This document shows, one piece after another, positions 1 through 10,466 of a stretch of DNA of 64,000 nt (its first letter is position 1; every line of letters starts with the position of its first letter). A model generated the notes under the pieces. It saw only the letters and a list, made by a program, of their open reading frames with translations, searched no databases and had not been told where the DNA came from. This DNA comes from Rhodoferax sp. OV413 (GTDB lineage Bacteria > Pseudomonadota > Gammaproteobacteria > Burkholderiales > Burkholderiaceae_C): contig CAMAWD010000005.1 in assembly GCA_945861785.1 (NCBI GenBank), positions 79,693 through 143,692 of the forward strand. The letters are read 5' to 3'. The position numbers were made by a program, and so were the translations under genes.

Positions 1-7
1 GACGCGC

Positions 8-1300
8 TCAGCCCGCCAGGCGACTCACCAACACCTTGTCGATGCGCCGGCCGTCCAGGTCGACGATCTCGAAACACCAACCGGCGCAGTCGATCTTTTC
101 TCCGGTGACAGGCAGGCGGCCAGTGACGGCCATCAGCAGGCCGGCCACGGTGTTGTAACGCCCACGGCTTTCGCCAGGGAGTTCCTCGATGTCCAGCCGT
201 GCCTTGAATTCGCCCACCGGCATGGCGCCGTCCACCAACCAGGAGCCGTCGTCCCGCAGCGTGGCCCAGGCATCCACCTGGGCATGCGGCTGCAACTCGC
301 CGGTGATGGCCTCCAGCAGATCGTTCGGTGTGATCAGGCCCTGCACCACGCCGTATTCGTCTACCACCAACACCATGCGGGTCGACTTGGCCCGGAATTG
401 CTCCACCAGTTCCATGCCGCTGAGGGTCTCGGGCACGAACACAGCACTTTGCGCATGGGTTTCGATGCTGCCTTCGTTTGCGATGCCCAGGTGCAGCAAC
501 TGGCCGACGCTGATCTTGCCAACGACGTCATCGAGAGACCCCCGGCAAACCGGGTACCAGGAGTGGGTGCCGCGGTCACCGTCCTGGGCAACCTTGCGCA
601 GGCAGTCGGTCACGGAGTCGGTCGCCTCCAGCCACTTGATGTCGGCCCGCGGCAGCATCATCGAGGTCAGGGGCCGGTCATCGAGCAGAAACACGTTTTG
701 CACCATCTGGTGCTCGTGCTCCTCGATCAGACCGGCGTCCACCCCCTCCTCCAGGCTGGCGGCAATTTCTTCCTCGGTCACGGCCCGGTTGCCGGCGGTG
801 TCGATGCGCAACAGCTTGAGCACACCCTGGGTGCACGCCGACAACAACCAGACAAACGGCTTGGCGCCCGTGGCGACCCAGGTCATTGGCCGCGCAACCA
901 GCCGCGCCACAGGTTCCGGATAAAGTTGACCGATGCGTTTGGGAACCAGTTCGCCGAAGACGATGGTGGTGAAGGTGATGGCGGTCACCACAAGGCCAGT
1001 GGCAGTGAATGCCGCTGCGCGCTCCGACAACCCGAGGCCCTCGAGCCAGCCAGCCACCCCGGCACTGAAAGCCGCCTCGCCCACAATCGCGTTGAGCATG
1101 CCGATCGAGGTGATACCGACCTGCACGGAAGACAGGAACCGGGTCGGGTTGTCGAGCAGGTCGAGCGCCGCCCGCGCCCCCCTGTCGCCGGCCTCGGCCA
1201 TGTTGAACAAGCGCACCTTGCGGCTGGCCGTCAGCGCGAGTTCCGACATTGCAAACGCGCCGTTGAGCAGCGTCAGCAACGCGATCAGCAATATGTCCAT
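8..1300 (-). CDS. CNNM/CorC-family (HlyC/CorC) membrane protein
   Basis: 430 aa. The N-terminal ~190 residues form a DUF21/CNNM membrane domain beginning MDILLIALLTLLNGAFAMSE, followed by a pair of CBS domains (from about MMLPRADIKWL to VVDEYGVVQGLIT) and a C-terminal CorC_HlyC domain of ~80 residues. Family members sit in the inner membrane and are linked to Mg2+/Co2+ efflux or homeostasis; older 'hemolysin' names are historical. The start at 1300 is chosen because the conserved hydrophobic N-terminus begins there; a longer frame to 1378 would run into apaH. The gene is divergent from apaH with only 24 bp between start codons, so the promoters probably lie inside the opposite gene or overlap. 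The transported ion cannot be told from sequence. Confidence 0.88.
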   Translation of the reverse strand: MDILLIALLTLLNGAFAMSELALTASRKVRLFNMAEAGDRGARAALDLLDNPTRFLSSVQVGITSIGMLNAIVGEAAFSAGVAGWLEGLGLSERAAAFTATGLVVTAITFTTIVFGELVPKRIGQLYPEPVARLVARPMTWVATGAKPFVWLLSACTQGVLKLLRIDTAGNRAVTEEEIAASLEEGVDAGLIEEHEHQMVQNVFLLDDRPLTSMMLPRADIKWLEATDSVTDCLRKVAQDGDRGTHSWYPVCRGSLDDVVGKISVGQLLHLGIANEGSIETHAQSAVFVPETLSGMELVEQFRAKSTRMVLVVDEYGVVQGLITPNDLLEAITGELQPHAQVDAWATLRDDGSWLVDGAMPVGEFKARLDIEELPGESRGRYNTVAGLLMAVTGRLPVTGEKIDCAGWCFEIVDLDGRRIDKVLVSRLAG

Positions 1301-1324
1301 GGAACCGGGGGCAAAATCAACACC

Positions 1325-2185
1325 ATGGCACTTTACCTGATTGGCGATATCCAGGGCTGCGACGACGCACTGCAGCACTTGCTGGACAAGATCGCGTTTT
1401 CACCAAGCCGCGACACCATGGTCGTGCTCGGCGACCTCGTGAACCGCGGGCCGGACTCACTGGCCGTGTTGCGGCGCATGGTGGCGCTGGGCAGTTCGGC
1501 GCGCTGCCTGCTGGGCAACCACGACCTGCATTTGCTGGCGGTGGCGCACGGTGCGCGCCCGCCCCACCGCAATGACACGCTGGCGCCGATCCTGGCAGCG
1601 CCGGAGCGCGGGGCATTGCTGGACTGGCTGCGCCGCCAGCACATGGCTCTGCTGGAAACGCTGCAAGGCCATACGCTGCTGATGGTGCATGCGGGTGTGA
1701 TGCCGTCATGGACGGCGCAACAGACGCTGGCACTGGCGGGAGAAGTAGAACAGGTGCTGCGCGGCCCCGATCTGGCCCAATTCCTGGCGGTTATGTACGG
1801 CGACAAGCCGGCACGCTGGCGCGACGACCTGAGCGGCAACAAGCGCTTGCGCTGCATCGTCAACGTGCTCACGCGCATGCGTTTCTGCTCGCCGGACGGC
1901 GAGATGGATTTCGACACGAAAGAAGGGGCTGGGGCCGCCCCGAGTGGCTTTCTGCCCTGGTTCGACATTCCCGGGCGCAAGACCGCCGATTGCAGCGTTG
2001 CTTTCGGCCACTGGTCGACTCTGGGCTGGCTGGGCCGGCGCGATGTGTTGTCGCTCGACACCGGTTGCGTCTGGGGTGGGTCGCTGAGTGCGGCCCGCGT
2101 GCATGCGGACGTCGGCGGCTCGGCGTTTCCTTCCTGTGAACTGATTCAGGTGCCATGCACACAGGCCCAGGTACCGGGCCTTTGA
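1325..2185 (+). CDS. apaH: Symmetrical bis(5'-nucleosyl)-tetraphosphatase
   Basis: 286 aa, normal length for ApaH. It hydrolyses Ap4A to two ADP in the cytoplasm and controls alarmone level and Np4-capped RNA. The metallophosphoesterase signature is intact: GDIQGC at residues 7-12, GDLVNRGPDS at 36-45 and GNHD at 64-67. The start MALYLIGDIQG is the canonical ApaH N-terminus; the upstream open frame in the same phase is antisense to the CorC gene and is ignored. It converges on the helicase gene, with 14 bp between stop codons. Confidence 0.95.
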   Translation: MALYLIGDIQGCDDALQHLLDKIAFSPSRDTMVVLGDLVNRGPDSLAVLRRMVALGSSARCLLGNHDLHLLAVAHGARPPHRNDTLAPILAAPERGALLDWLRRQHMALLETLQGHTLLMVHAGVMPSWTAQQTLALAGEVEQVLRGPDLAQFLAVMYGDKPARWRDDLSGNKRLRCIVNVLTRMRFCSPDGEMDFDTKEGAGAAPSGFLPWFDIPGRKTADCSVAFGHWSTLGWLGRRDVLSLDTGCVWGGSLSAARVHADVGGSAFPSCELIQVPCTQAQVPGL

Positions 2186-2199
2186 ACTGGCTGGCCGGT

Positions 2200-3780
<1,581 letters not shown>

Positions 3781-4081
3781 CAGTACCTGCGGGAGGATTT
3801 GCCACCGGGCCTGTTTTGGGCGCCGGAGCGGGTGGAGCCCCAAGAATCGGGCAAACCGACATTATCCTCCTATAAGTTCCTGGCCGAAAACGCAGGCCTT
3901 TGCGAAGTCGCCGGGGCAATAGAACCGGCCCATGGCGGTCTGCCCGGTGCCACAGGCGGTGGGTGTGGCACCCCGAAACAACAGCAGGCGGCCCTCCACG
4001 TTGTCCGATGCGCGGTTGCTTTCGCACCTCATGCTTGCGCCCTTTCATAACCATGGCCACGGTTCGCGGTAAATTAGGGGC
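3781..4081. other. Intergenic region between divergent rhlE and pcp
   Basis: About 300 bp. I see no convincing protein-coding frame, repeat or RNA gene. It must carry the promoters for rhlE (minus) and pcp (plus). An AT-rich TAAATT lies just before the pcp ATG but has no good -35 partner, so no promoter is called. Confidence 0.4.
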
Positions 4082-4753
4082 ATGTTCGCCCTGCGCCCCA
4101 CAGTCCTCCTGACCGGCTTCGAACCGTTCGACAACGCGGACACCAACCCGAGTTGGCTCGCTGCCCGCGCGCTGCACGGGTGCCAGATCGTGCGCCACCG
4201 CATCGTGGCGGCCCAATTGCCGACCGCATTCAACGCCTCGGCGCAACAACTGGCAGGCCTGGTAGCGCTGCACCGCCCGGCCCTGGTCCTGTGCCTGGGC
4301 CTGGCGGCCGGTCGCACGGCAATCTCCCTGGAGCGTGTGGCGATCAACGTGAACGACGCACGCATCCCTGACAACGCTGGCGAGCAACCGGTGGACACCC
4401 CGGTCGTGCCGGACGGGCCAGACGCCTATTTCACCCGCATGCCGGTGAAGGCCATGCTGCTGGCAATTCGCGGCACCGGGGTTGACGGTGAACTGTCCAA
4501 CACCGCCGGCACCTTTGTCTGCAACCACGTGTTCTACGCCCTGATGCACTTGCTGGCCACCCGGCGTGGCCACAAACAGACACGGGGTGGCTTCATCCAC
4601 CTGCCCTGCCTGCCGGAGCAGACCGCCGCGCAAGGTGTGGGTGCAGGCATGGCGCTGGACGATATGGTGCTGGGGCTGAAGGCGGCCATCCGCGCCGCCC
4701 TGGAACACACGGGCAAAGGTGACATCGCGCTGGCGGCCGGAACGACACACTGA
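4082..4753 (+). CDS. pcp: Pyroglutamyl-peptidase I
   Basis: 223 aa, a C15 cysteine peptidase that removes N-terminal pyroglutamate from peptides in the cytoplasm. N-terminal LLTGFEPFDNA is the family signature. The triad is visible: Glu84 in ISLERVAIN, Cys147 in AGTFVCNHVFY and His173 in GGFIHLPCLPEQ. Length matches the family (~215 aa). It stands alone and converges on dcd with a shared hairpin between the stops. Confidence 0.93.
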   Translation: MFALRPTVLLTGFEPFDNADTNPSWLAARALHGCQIVRHRIVAAQLPTAFNASAQQLAGLVALHRPALVLCLGLAAGRTAISLERVAINVNDARIPDNAGEQPVDTPVVPDGPDAYFTRMPVKAMLLAIRGTGVDGELSNTAGTFVCNHVFYALMHLLATRRGHKQTRGGFIHLPCLPEQTAAQGVGAGMALDDMVLGLKAAIRAALEHTGKGDIALAAGTTH

Positions 4754-4759
4754 GGCACT

Positions 4760-4778
4760 GGGCGCGAACGCCGCGCCC
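4760..4778. terminator. Hairpin between convergent pcp and dcd
   Basis: GGGCGCG (4760-4766), loop AACGC, CGCGCCC (4772-4778): a perfect 7-bp GC stem 7 bp after the pcp stop and 31 bp after the dcd stop. No T-run follows on either strand, so an intrinsic terminator is plausible but not proven. Confidence 0.4.
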
Positions 4779-4808
4779 GAGCCCGTGGGCGGATGAATGC
4801 GAAGACCC

Positions 4809-5375
4809 TCAGGCCCTGGGCAAGGTGACTCCGCGTTGCCCCTGGTACTTGCCGCCGCGGTCCTTGTAGCTGGTCTCGCAGACCTCGTCGCTCTCGAAGA
4901 ACAACACCTGGGCGCAGCCTTCACCGGCGTAGATCTTGGCCGGCAAAGGGGTGGTGTTGCTGAATTCGAGTGTCACGAAACCCTCCCACTCGGGCTCGAA
5001 GGGGGTGACGTTGACGATGATGCCGCAGCGTGCATAGGTGCTCTTGCCCAGGCAGATCGTGAGTACGTTGCGCGGAATGCGAAAGTATTCCAGGGTGCGG
5101 GCCAGCGCAAAACTGTTGGGCGGGATGATGCAGACATCGTCGTTGAAATCCACAAAACTCTTTTCGTCGAAGTTCTTCGGGTCGACGACGGTGCTGTGGA
5201 TGTTGGTGAAGACCTTGAACTCGGGCGCGCAGCGGATGTCGTAACCATAACTGCTGGTGCCGTAGCTGATGATCTTGTGGCCATCGCGCTGGCGCACCTG
5301 GCCCGGCTCGAACGGTTCGATCATGCCGGTGGTCTCGGCCATGCGGCGGATCCATTTGTCGCTCTTGATTGTCAT
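4809..5375 (-). CDS. dcd: dCTP deaminase
   Basis: 188 aa, matching the standard Dcd length. It deaminates dCTP to dUTP for thymidylate synthesis. Visible signatures are [13 protein letters not shown] at the N-terminus, [15 protein letters not shown], the KSTYAR loop (111-116) and the catalytic Glu at about residue 137 in [14 protein letters not shown]. The C-terminal [11 protein letters not shown] is the mobile nucleotide-closing segment. Start MTIKSDK matches the family; an upstream frame to 5432 is not conserved. Confidence 0.95.
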   Translation of the reverse strand: MTIKSDKWIRRMAETTGMIEPFEPGQVRQRDGHKIISYGTSSYGYDIRCAPEFKVFTNIHSTVVDPKNFDEKSFVDFNDDVCIIPPNSFALARTLEYFRIPRNVLTICLGKSTYARCGIIVNVTPFEPEWEGFVTLEFSNTTPLPAKIYAGEGCAQVLFFESDEVCETSYKDRGGKYQGQRGVTLPRA

Positions 5376-5452
5376 GTGCGTGCGCCTTCGGAGAGTGATT
5401 GCCCCTGGCCGCGATTGTAGGCAGGGCCCCACCCGATGGCGGGTTGTGGCAT

Positions 5453-6736
5453 TCAGGACATGCCGGCAATCACCGTGCGCTCCACCAGACGGTCATCACC
5501 CAGCACGATCATGGCGAACAGCAGTTCATCAAGGCTGGCAGCGGCGGCGGTGCGGCGCTCCACCAATGGCGTGCAGCGCGGATTGAGCACCACGAAATCC
5601 GCCTCGCACCCGACCTGCAGGTTGCCCACCACACCGTCCAGGCCCAGCGCGGCGGCGGCGCCGGCCGTGTGTTGCCACCACAGGTGTTGCGGCGTCAGGC
5701 TCAGGCCGGCCTTGGTCTGGCCCTCACGCCCGACGTAGTAGGCCGCCAGCATGGTGTGAAAGGGCGACAGCGACGTGCCACCGCCGACGTCGCTGGCCAG
5801 CCCGTAGCGGAAACCCACGCGGTCGGCACCCGCGTAATCAAAGAAGCCGCTGCCCAGGAACAGGTTGCTGGTAGGGCTGACGGCCGCCGCAGCGCCGGTG
5901 GCGCGCATCAGGGCGCGGTCCTCGTCGTCAAAGTGGATGCAATGCGCATAGACGGCACGGGCGCGCATCAGGCCGAAGTCGTCGTACACCGCCAGGTAGG
6001 AGCGCGACGCCGGGAACAACTCGCGCGCCCAGCGGATTTCGTCCATGTTCTCCGCCACATGGGACTGGATCCACACGTCGGGGTACCGCGCCGCCAACTC
6101 GCCTGCGCCGCGCAGCTGGCCCTCGCTGCTCGTCGGTGCGAAGCGGGGCGTGATCGCGTACCCAAGCCGTCCCTTGCCGTGCCAGCGCTGGATCAGGCTT
6201 TCGGTGTCGACCAGGCTCTGTTCGGTCTGGTCCCGAACGCCATCGGGCGAATTGCGGTCCTGCAGCACCTTGCCAGTGACCATGCGCAGGCCCCGCGCGG
6301 CCGATGCGGCAAACAGCGCATCGACCGAAGCCGGGTGGGAACTTGCAAATGCCAGCGCGGTCGTCACCCCGTTGCGCAGCAGTTCCTGCAGGAAGAACTC
6401 CGCCGTCTGCACGCAGTGCACCGGGTCGGCAAACCGGCCCTCCTGCGGGAAGGTGTAGTTCTCCAGCCAGGGCAACAAACCACTGGCCGGAGAACCGATG
6501 ACATCGATCTGCGGATAGTGCACATGCAGGTCCACGAATCCCGGCGCGATGATGCGGCCGTTCAGGTGCTCAATCGGCACTCCCTCGAAATGATCGGCCA
6601 GCGCGGTAAACGGCCCCACGGCCTGCACCACATGCCGCCCGGTGGCATCCGGCCCCACCGCCAGCAAGCCGTCCTGCTCAAAGAGGGCCTGGCCATCGGA
6701 GCCAAAACGCAGGATCGCAGCGCGGTAACACTTCAT
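5453..6736 (-). CDS. guaD: Guanine deaminase
   Basis: 427 aa amidohydrolase that converts guanine to xanthine plus ammonia. Zinc ligands and catalytic residues are all seen: His71 and His73 in [16 protein letters not shown] at ~197, His226 and Glu229 in HVAE, His268 in YAHCIHF and Asp316 in SDVGGG. It lies 39 bp downstream of a Bmp-type nucleoside-binding protein gene on the same strand, so uptake and deamination are probably co-transcribed. It feeds xanthine to XdhAB (18.0-21.8 kb). Confidence 0.95.
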   Translation of the reverse strand: MKCYRAAILRFGSDGQALFEQDGLLAVGPDATGRHVVQAVGPFTALADHFEGVPIEHLNGRIIAPGFVDLHVHYPQIDVIGSPASGLLPWLENYTFPQEGRFADPVHCVQTAEFFLQELLRNGVTTALAFASSHPASVDALFAASAARGLRMVTGKVLQDRNSPDGVRDQTEQSLVDTESLIQRWHGKGRLGYAITPRFAPTSSEGQLRGAGELAARYPDVWIQSHVAENMDEIRWARELFPASRSYLAVYDDFGLMRARAVYAHCIHFDDEDRALMRATGAAAAVSPTSNLFLGSGFFDYAGADRVGFRYGLASDVGGGTSLSPFHTMLAAYYVGREGQTKAGLSLTPQHLWWQHTAGAAAALGLDGVVGNLQVGCEADFVVLNPRCTPLVERRTAAAASLDELLFAMIVLGDDRLVERTVIAGMS

Positions 6737-6775
6737 GGGGTCAGAGCTTATCCAAGAAACCTGGTGCGTGTGGTG

Positions 6776-7873
6776 TCATGGCAACTTGCCCTGCACCCCC
6801 TCCGCCAGCCACTGCATATCCAGGATCTGCGGATCCGTCAGCGTCTTGCCGGCTGCGATGACTTCGCGACCGGTGTTGTCGCGCACCGCCTGCCGCGCGT
6901 GGAACGGGTGCAGGCGCCCGGCGGCGATGTCCTTTTGCCGGGCCAGCACTTCCTGCTGCACCTGCACCGGCACCTGGGGACCGAAATCCCCCACCCGGAC
7001 CATGCCCTCCCTCACGCCGCCCCACACGCTGCCCGGTTTCCAGCTGCCATCGCGCACGGCACGCGCACGGCGGGTGTAGTAGTCGCCCCAGTCATGGGTC
7101 ACGGCGATGATCTGGGCCTGCGGTGCCACGGCGCGCATGTCGGAGTGGTAGGCCACTGCCATCTTGCCGCGCTCCTGCGCCGCCACCATGACCGCATTGG
7201 AGCCGGTATGGAAAGCCAGCACATCCGCGTCCTGGTTGAGCAATGTCATCGCCGCATCGCGCTCACGCGCCGGGTCGAACCAAGTGCCGAGCCAGACCAC
7301 CTTGACCTGCGCCTTCGCGTTCACCGAGCGCATGCCCAGTGCAAACGCGTTGATGCCCTGCAGCACCTCGGGGATGGGGAAACCGGCCACATACCCGGCC
7401 ATGCCGGTGCGTGTCATGCGCCCGGCTGCCACGCCCGCCAGGTAACGCCCTTCGTAATACCGCGCATTGGCCACCGCCACGTTGGCGGCTGTCTTGTAAC
7501 CGGTGATGGATTCGAAACGCACGCCGGGGAAGTCTTTCGCCACCCGGAGCGTGGGTTCCATATAGCCAAAACTGGGCGTGAAGATCAACTGGTGCCCCTG
7601 CTGCGCCAGATCGCGGATCACACGTTCCGCGTCGGGGCCTTCGGCCACGTTCTCCACATAGGTGCTTTGCACGACCGGCGCCGACCCAGGCTTGCCGCCG
7701 CCGTTCAGCGCACGCTCCATGGCCAGACGGCCCTGGTCGTGCTGGCGCACCCACCCGGCGTCGGTCAGCGGGGTGACGTACACAAATCCGACCTTGAGCG
7801 GCGGTTTGTCGGCGGAAAAGACGGGGGAAAAACAACAGGCGGCCGCAAGCGCGGCTACGAGGTTTTTGTACAT
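6776..7873 (-). CDS. BMP-family ABC transporter substrate-binding protein (purine nucleoside/base)
   Basis: 365 aa periplasmic binding protein. A type-I signal peptide is visible (MYKNLVAALAAACCFSPVFSA, probable cut before Asp-Lys-Pro). The mature part starts KVGFVYVTPLTDAGW and contains the Bmp/PnrA-like segments VIRDLAQQGHQLIFTPSFGY and YEGRYLAGVAAGRM. GAGGACC precedes the ATG. Family members bind purine nucleosides. No permease or ATPase is adjacent, so this orphan probably uses the transporter at 14.1-17.6 kb, whose own binding protein (12823-13995) is a clear paralogue. The ligand is inferred from the neighbouring guaD. Confidence 0.85.
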   Translation of the reverse strand: MYKNLVAALAAACCFSPVFSADKPPLKVGFVYVTPLTDAGWVRQHDQGRLAMERALNGGGKPGSAPVVQSTYVENVAEGPDAERVIRDLAQQGHQLIFTPSFGYMEPTLRVAKDFPGVRFESITGYKTAANVAVANARYYEGRYLAGVAAGRMTRTGMAGYVAGFPIPEVLQGINAFALGMRSVNAKAQVKVVWLGTWFDPARERDAAMTLLNQDADVLAFHTGSNAVMVAAQERGKMAVAYHSDMRAVAPQAQIIAVTHDWGDYYTRRARAVRDGSWKPGSVWGGVREGMVRVGDFGPQVPVQVQQEVLARQKDIAAGRLHPFHARQAVRDNTGREVIAAGKTLTDPQILDMQWLAEGVQGKLP

Positions 7874-8017
7874 GGTGGTCCTCTACATGGCTCCGAAATA
7901 CGGGAATCAGGCTGTGCCGGAGCAGCGCGGCCTGGGCCGGATTTTAGCCGTGGACTCGCAGGCACACCCTGCGGCCCTGGCAGGCGACGCCGCTGTCAAC
8001 CAGGTCAGCGGCCAGCT

Positions 8018-9508
8018 CTACAACCTGACACCCGCACTGTCGCGCAGCGTGAGTCGCATTTGCAGGCCCACCGGCGCCATCGCAAACATGAGGCGCTCGG
8101 CCGGCTCACGGCCATCGGCCGTGCCGACGAATGAGACGTCGAAACGCGCCAGCAATGTCAGCAGCACCATCTTCATTTCCTGCAGCGCAAGGTAACGGCC
8201 CGGACACATGCGCGGCCCGGCGCCAAAGGGCATCGAGATGCGTTTGGCCGACGCCGCCGACAGGCCACTCTCGCCAAGCCAGCGTTCGGGTTTGAAGGCC
8301 CGGCCTTCTGGCACAAAGGCGTCGTCGACGCTGTCGTGGCGCATCAGGCTGATGACCACACTGCCGGCGGGCACAGCCACGTCGCCCACCGCAGTGTCCG
8401 TCAGCGCCTGCAACGGCAGTTGCGGCGCCACGGGTTTGAGGCGCATGGTCTCGTTCATGCAGGCTTCGATGTATTCCAGCCGGGACAGATGCTCCAGCGT
8501 CACAGCCGCACTGTCAGCCAGCACCGAACGCGCCTCGGCCGTGGCGCGTGCCAGGGCGCCCGGGTGCTCGTGCAGCAACCAGATACACCAGGCCAGCGTA
8601 TTGGCGGTGGTGTCCTCACCAGCCAGCAGCATGGTGAGCACGTTGCCTGCCACCTGGTCATCGTCAATGCCGCTTCCAGGCGCGTCGGCGGCAGCGACCA
8701 TGGCCTCCAGCAGGCTCTGTGGCGCGCTGCGGCGCGCAGGGTCGGCCGCAAGCCGCAGGCGGGCTGTCATGATGAATCCATCGATGGCCGCATTTACCGC
8801 CACCATGGCACGGTCCAGCGCCCGGTCAGAGGGCAGCTTGAAGTAGCGCCAGTACGGCAAGGCGCTGATCATGCGGGTGAACAGCTTGGGAAAGATCTTG
8901 TCCAGATGCTGCTGGATGATGTCTTCGTCGGATTCCAGCGTATTGACGTCGGTGCCAAAGGCCAACCCAGCGATGGCGTCGACCGTGAAACGCATCAGGT
9001 CGGCCTGCAGATCGATGACGGTGTTGGCATTCGCCGCCCGCGACCAGCGACCGGCCAGGCGCTCGGCGCACTTCACCAGCGACGGGTAGTAGGCCTTGAC
9101 GTGGCCCGGGTCGAAGGCCGCCATCACCATGCGACGCTGGCGTTGCCAGACTTCCCCATTGACCCCGAACAGACCGGACTTGATGCCGATCTCGAGGCCG
9201 ATCGCCTCCAGCCGCTCCGTGCGCCGGAAGCCACCCGGGCGGTCGCGCAGGGTCGACGCCACCGCTTCATGGTCGGCAACTACGAGTATCAGACGGTTGC
9301 CCAGGCGAATCTGGAAATAACGCCCGTACTCGCGCGCCCAGCGGCCAAGCTGCAGATGCAACTGCGCCGGTTTGATCTGAGGCAGGTTGCCCAGCAAGGG
9401 CCATCGTTTGGGGCCGGGCAGATCGGCGATGTTGCGCAGCGCCTTGCCGGTTGTGGGGCTACTTGACAACCTGGGCGCCGGTTCGGGGGGCGAGGTGATG
9501 CTTGGCAT
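8018..9508 (-). CDS. Cytochrome P450
   Basis: 496 aa, soluble bacterial-type P450. I see the PGP hinge region (ADLPGPKRWPLLGN), the oxygen-activating I-helix AGEDTTAN, the K-helix ExxR as ETMR, and the haem loop FGAGPRMCPGR with ligand Cys435. Start at 9508 has TAGGAG just upstream; the frame to 9562 is weaker. No ferredoxin or reductase gene is nearby, so the redox partner is elsewhere. Its position between purine genes does not suggest a purine substrate; the substrate is unknown. Confidence 0.92.
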   Translation of the reverse strand: MPSITSPPEPAPRLSSSPTTGKALRNIADLPGPKRWPLLGNLPQIKPAQLHLQLGRWAREYGRYFQIRLGNRLILVVADHEAVASTLRDRPGGFRRTERLEAIGLEIGIKSGLFGVNGEVWQRQRRMVMAAFDPGHVKAYYPSLVKCAERLAGRWSRAANANTVIDLQADLMRFTVDAIAGLAFGTDVNTLESDEDIIQQHLDKIFPKLFTRMISALPYWRYFKLPSDRALDRAMVAVNAAIDGFIMTARLRLAADPARRSAPQSLLEAMVAAADAPGSGIDDDQVAGNVLTMLLAGEDTTANTLAWCIWLLHEHPGALARATAEARSVLADSAAVTLEHLSRLEYIEACMNETMRLKPVAPQLPLQALTDTAVGDVAVPAGSVVISLMRHDSVDDAFVPEGRAFKPERWLGESGLSAASAKRISMPFGAGPRMCPGRYLALQEMKMVLLTLLARFDVSFVGTADGREPAERLMFAMAPVGLQMRLTLRDSAGVRL

Positions 9509-9648
9509 GGGACTCCTACTACAGACAGGTGCCGAATAACTGCAAGGGTATACCACCGCCACGAAATTGTGACCAACCGGCCAGCCACGGCAGCAGCCCT
9601 TGCCACGTTCGACGTTAGGCCTTTCGTTGTCTGAACGCGGGCATAGAC

Positions 9649-9852
9649 TCAGCGCGACACAAGGCCTGAGACTACGTGCATGGTCACGATGCAGTAATAG
9701 TCGCCCGACGCAGAAGCTTCTTCAATCATGGGAACGACTGCATTCAGGCGGTTTGCTGGCAGTGCGCCTTCAGCGACCAGCGCAGCCACTGCCGGTTCCA
9801 GTTGAAGCCCGTACATGCGAATCGTTGCGAAATCCGTGATGACTGCTGTCAC
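9649..9852 (-). pseudogene. C-terminal fragment resembling a SAM-dependent methyltransferase
   Basis: A 67-codon frame opening at a GTG. The residues FATIRMYGLQLEPAVAALV and GDYYCIVTMHVVSG resemble the C-terminal helix and last strand of class I SAM methyltransferases that end in ...YCVTM..VSG. The SAM-binding N-terminal half is absent. The fragment begins exactly where a toxin remnant (9849-9938) ends, so a deletion appears to have joined two unrelated genes. Identity is tentative; it could be another protein's tail. Confidence 0.35.
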
Positions 9853-9938
9853 GGGCAGGTAGCGCGGGCATGTTCCAGATACTGTGACTCGTGCAGGAGC
9901 TCAGCGCGAGCAGCCGAGTCGGCACGCAGTGGTTTCAC
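9849..9938 (-). pseudogene. Truncated RelE/ParE-type toxin remnant
   Basis: 29 codons from a GTG that overlaps the stop of the antitoxin frame (GTGA overlap). The peptide starts VKPLRADSAARAELLHESQY, like the N-terminal strand and helix of RelE/ParE toxins. It stops at TGA after ARATCP; the beta-sheet carrying the catalytic or gyrase-binding residues is gone. The order and overlap with the antitoxin-like frame support the call more than the short sequence does. Confidence 0.5.
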
Positions 9939-10165
9939 TGCATGAGTCGGGTTGCTTCGGCGATCACTTCATCCGCGTCGTACAGCGTTGCTTCGCCCCG
10001 TTCGTAGGCTGCGGTACGACTGCGAATCTCCACACGCCACGCTTCCTAGACTCCCGGATCTACCGGCTCGTCGAGCGACTCGCGCAGCAGCTCCACCAGT
10101 CGGGTTCTGTCTTGTGTCGAGAGAGCCTTGCCACGTTCAACAAGCTCTGATACACGGTCAGCCAT
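9935..10165 (-). pseudogene. Addiction-module antitoxin (PF09720-type) interrupted by an amber codon
   Basis: The 76-codon frame reads MADRVSELVERGKALS...LVELLRESLDEPVDPGV, then TAG (10046-10048, codon 40), then EAWRVEIRSRTAAYERGEA...DADEVIAEATRLMQ and TGA. Both halves match the small 'putative addiction module component' family: a LESLDEP-type motif, then a W..EI..R helix. Only the amber codon breaks it, so the mutation is recent or the codon is suppressed. The toxin frame overlaps its end but is truncated, so the module is a fossil. Confidence 0.6.
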
Positions 10166-10466
10166 CGTTCACCTCCAGTAGGGTAGTTGATTCTAAGCAG
10201 CCAACTGCGACAGCGGGTCCTTGGAACACCCAATCGGGATAAGAAGAAGCCTCACGGCCCCCCTCTCAAAACACTGGACATACGGGTCACGTGTTCGGCG
10301 GCCGGAGCGCACTGGATTGCGGGTCGGGCCCGCAATGACACCAGATGAGGTCCGCATTTGAGACCTGCCCCTGCGATCCCGCTTTTCGGTTCCCAGTGTG
10401 TGCTTGTGGTACCGGCTGTTTGTTGGGAACTAACCCGAAGGTGGTTGCACGCAGGCCAGCCCGGCT
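10166..10466. other. Non-coding region upstream of the dead antitoxin and downstream of the adenine deaminase gene
   Basis: About 300 bp with no supported gene. It contains the inverted repeat at 10316-10336 and otherwise no recognised signal. Confidence 0.4.
10316..10336. repeat. Short palindromic repeat-like element
   Basis: ATTGCGGG (10316-10323), loop TCGGG, CCCGCAAT (10329-10336): a perfect 8-bp stem. The context GGATTGCGGGTC..GCCCGCAATGAC resembles dispersed intergenic palindromes found in some proteobacterial genomes. Only one copy is in this window, so repetitiveness is not shown here. It could also act as a weak terminator. Confidence 0.35.

Noticed and set aside
5399..8134. A 911-codon open frame on the plus strand
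   Set aside because: It is antisense to guaD and the Bmp-type gene, rich in His/Arg/Gln without domains; a high-GC shadow frame.
9545..9552. GGTATACC upstream of the P450 gene as a second GntR operator
   Set aside because: Only the GTATAC core matches; the AAAAGT...ACTTTT arms of the uraH/gntR palindrome are absent.
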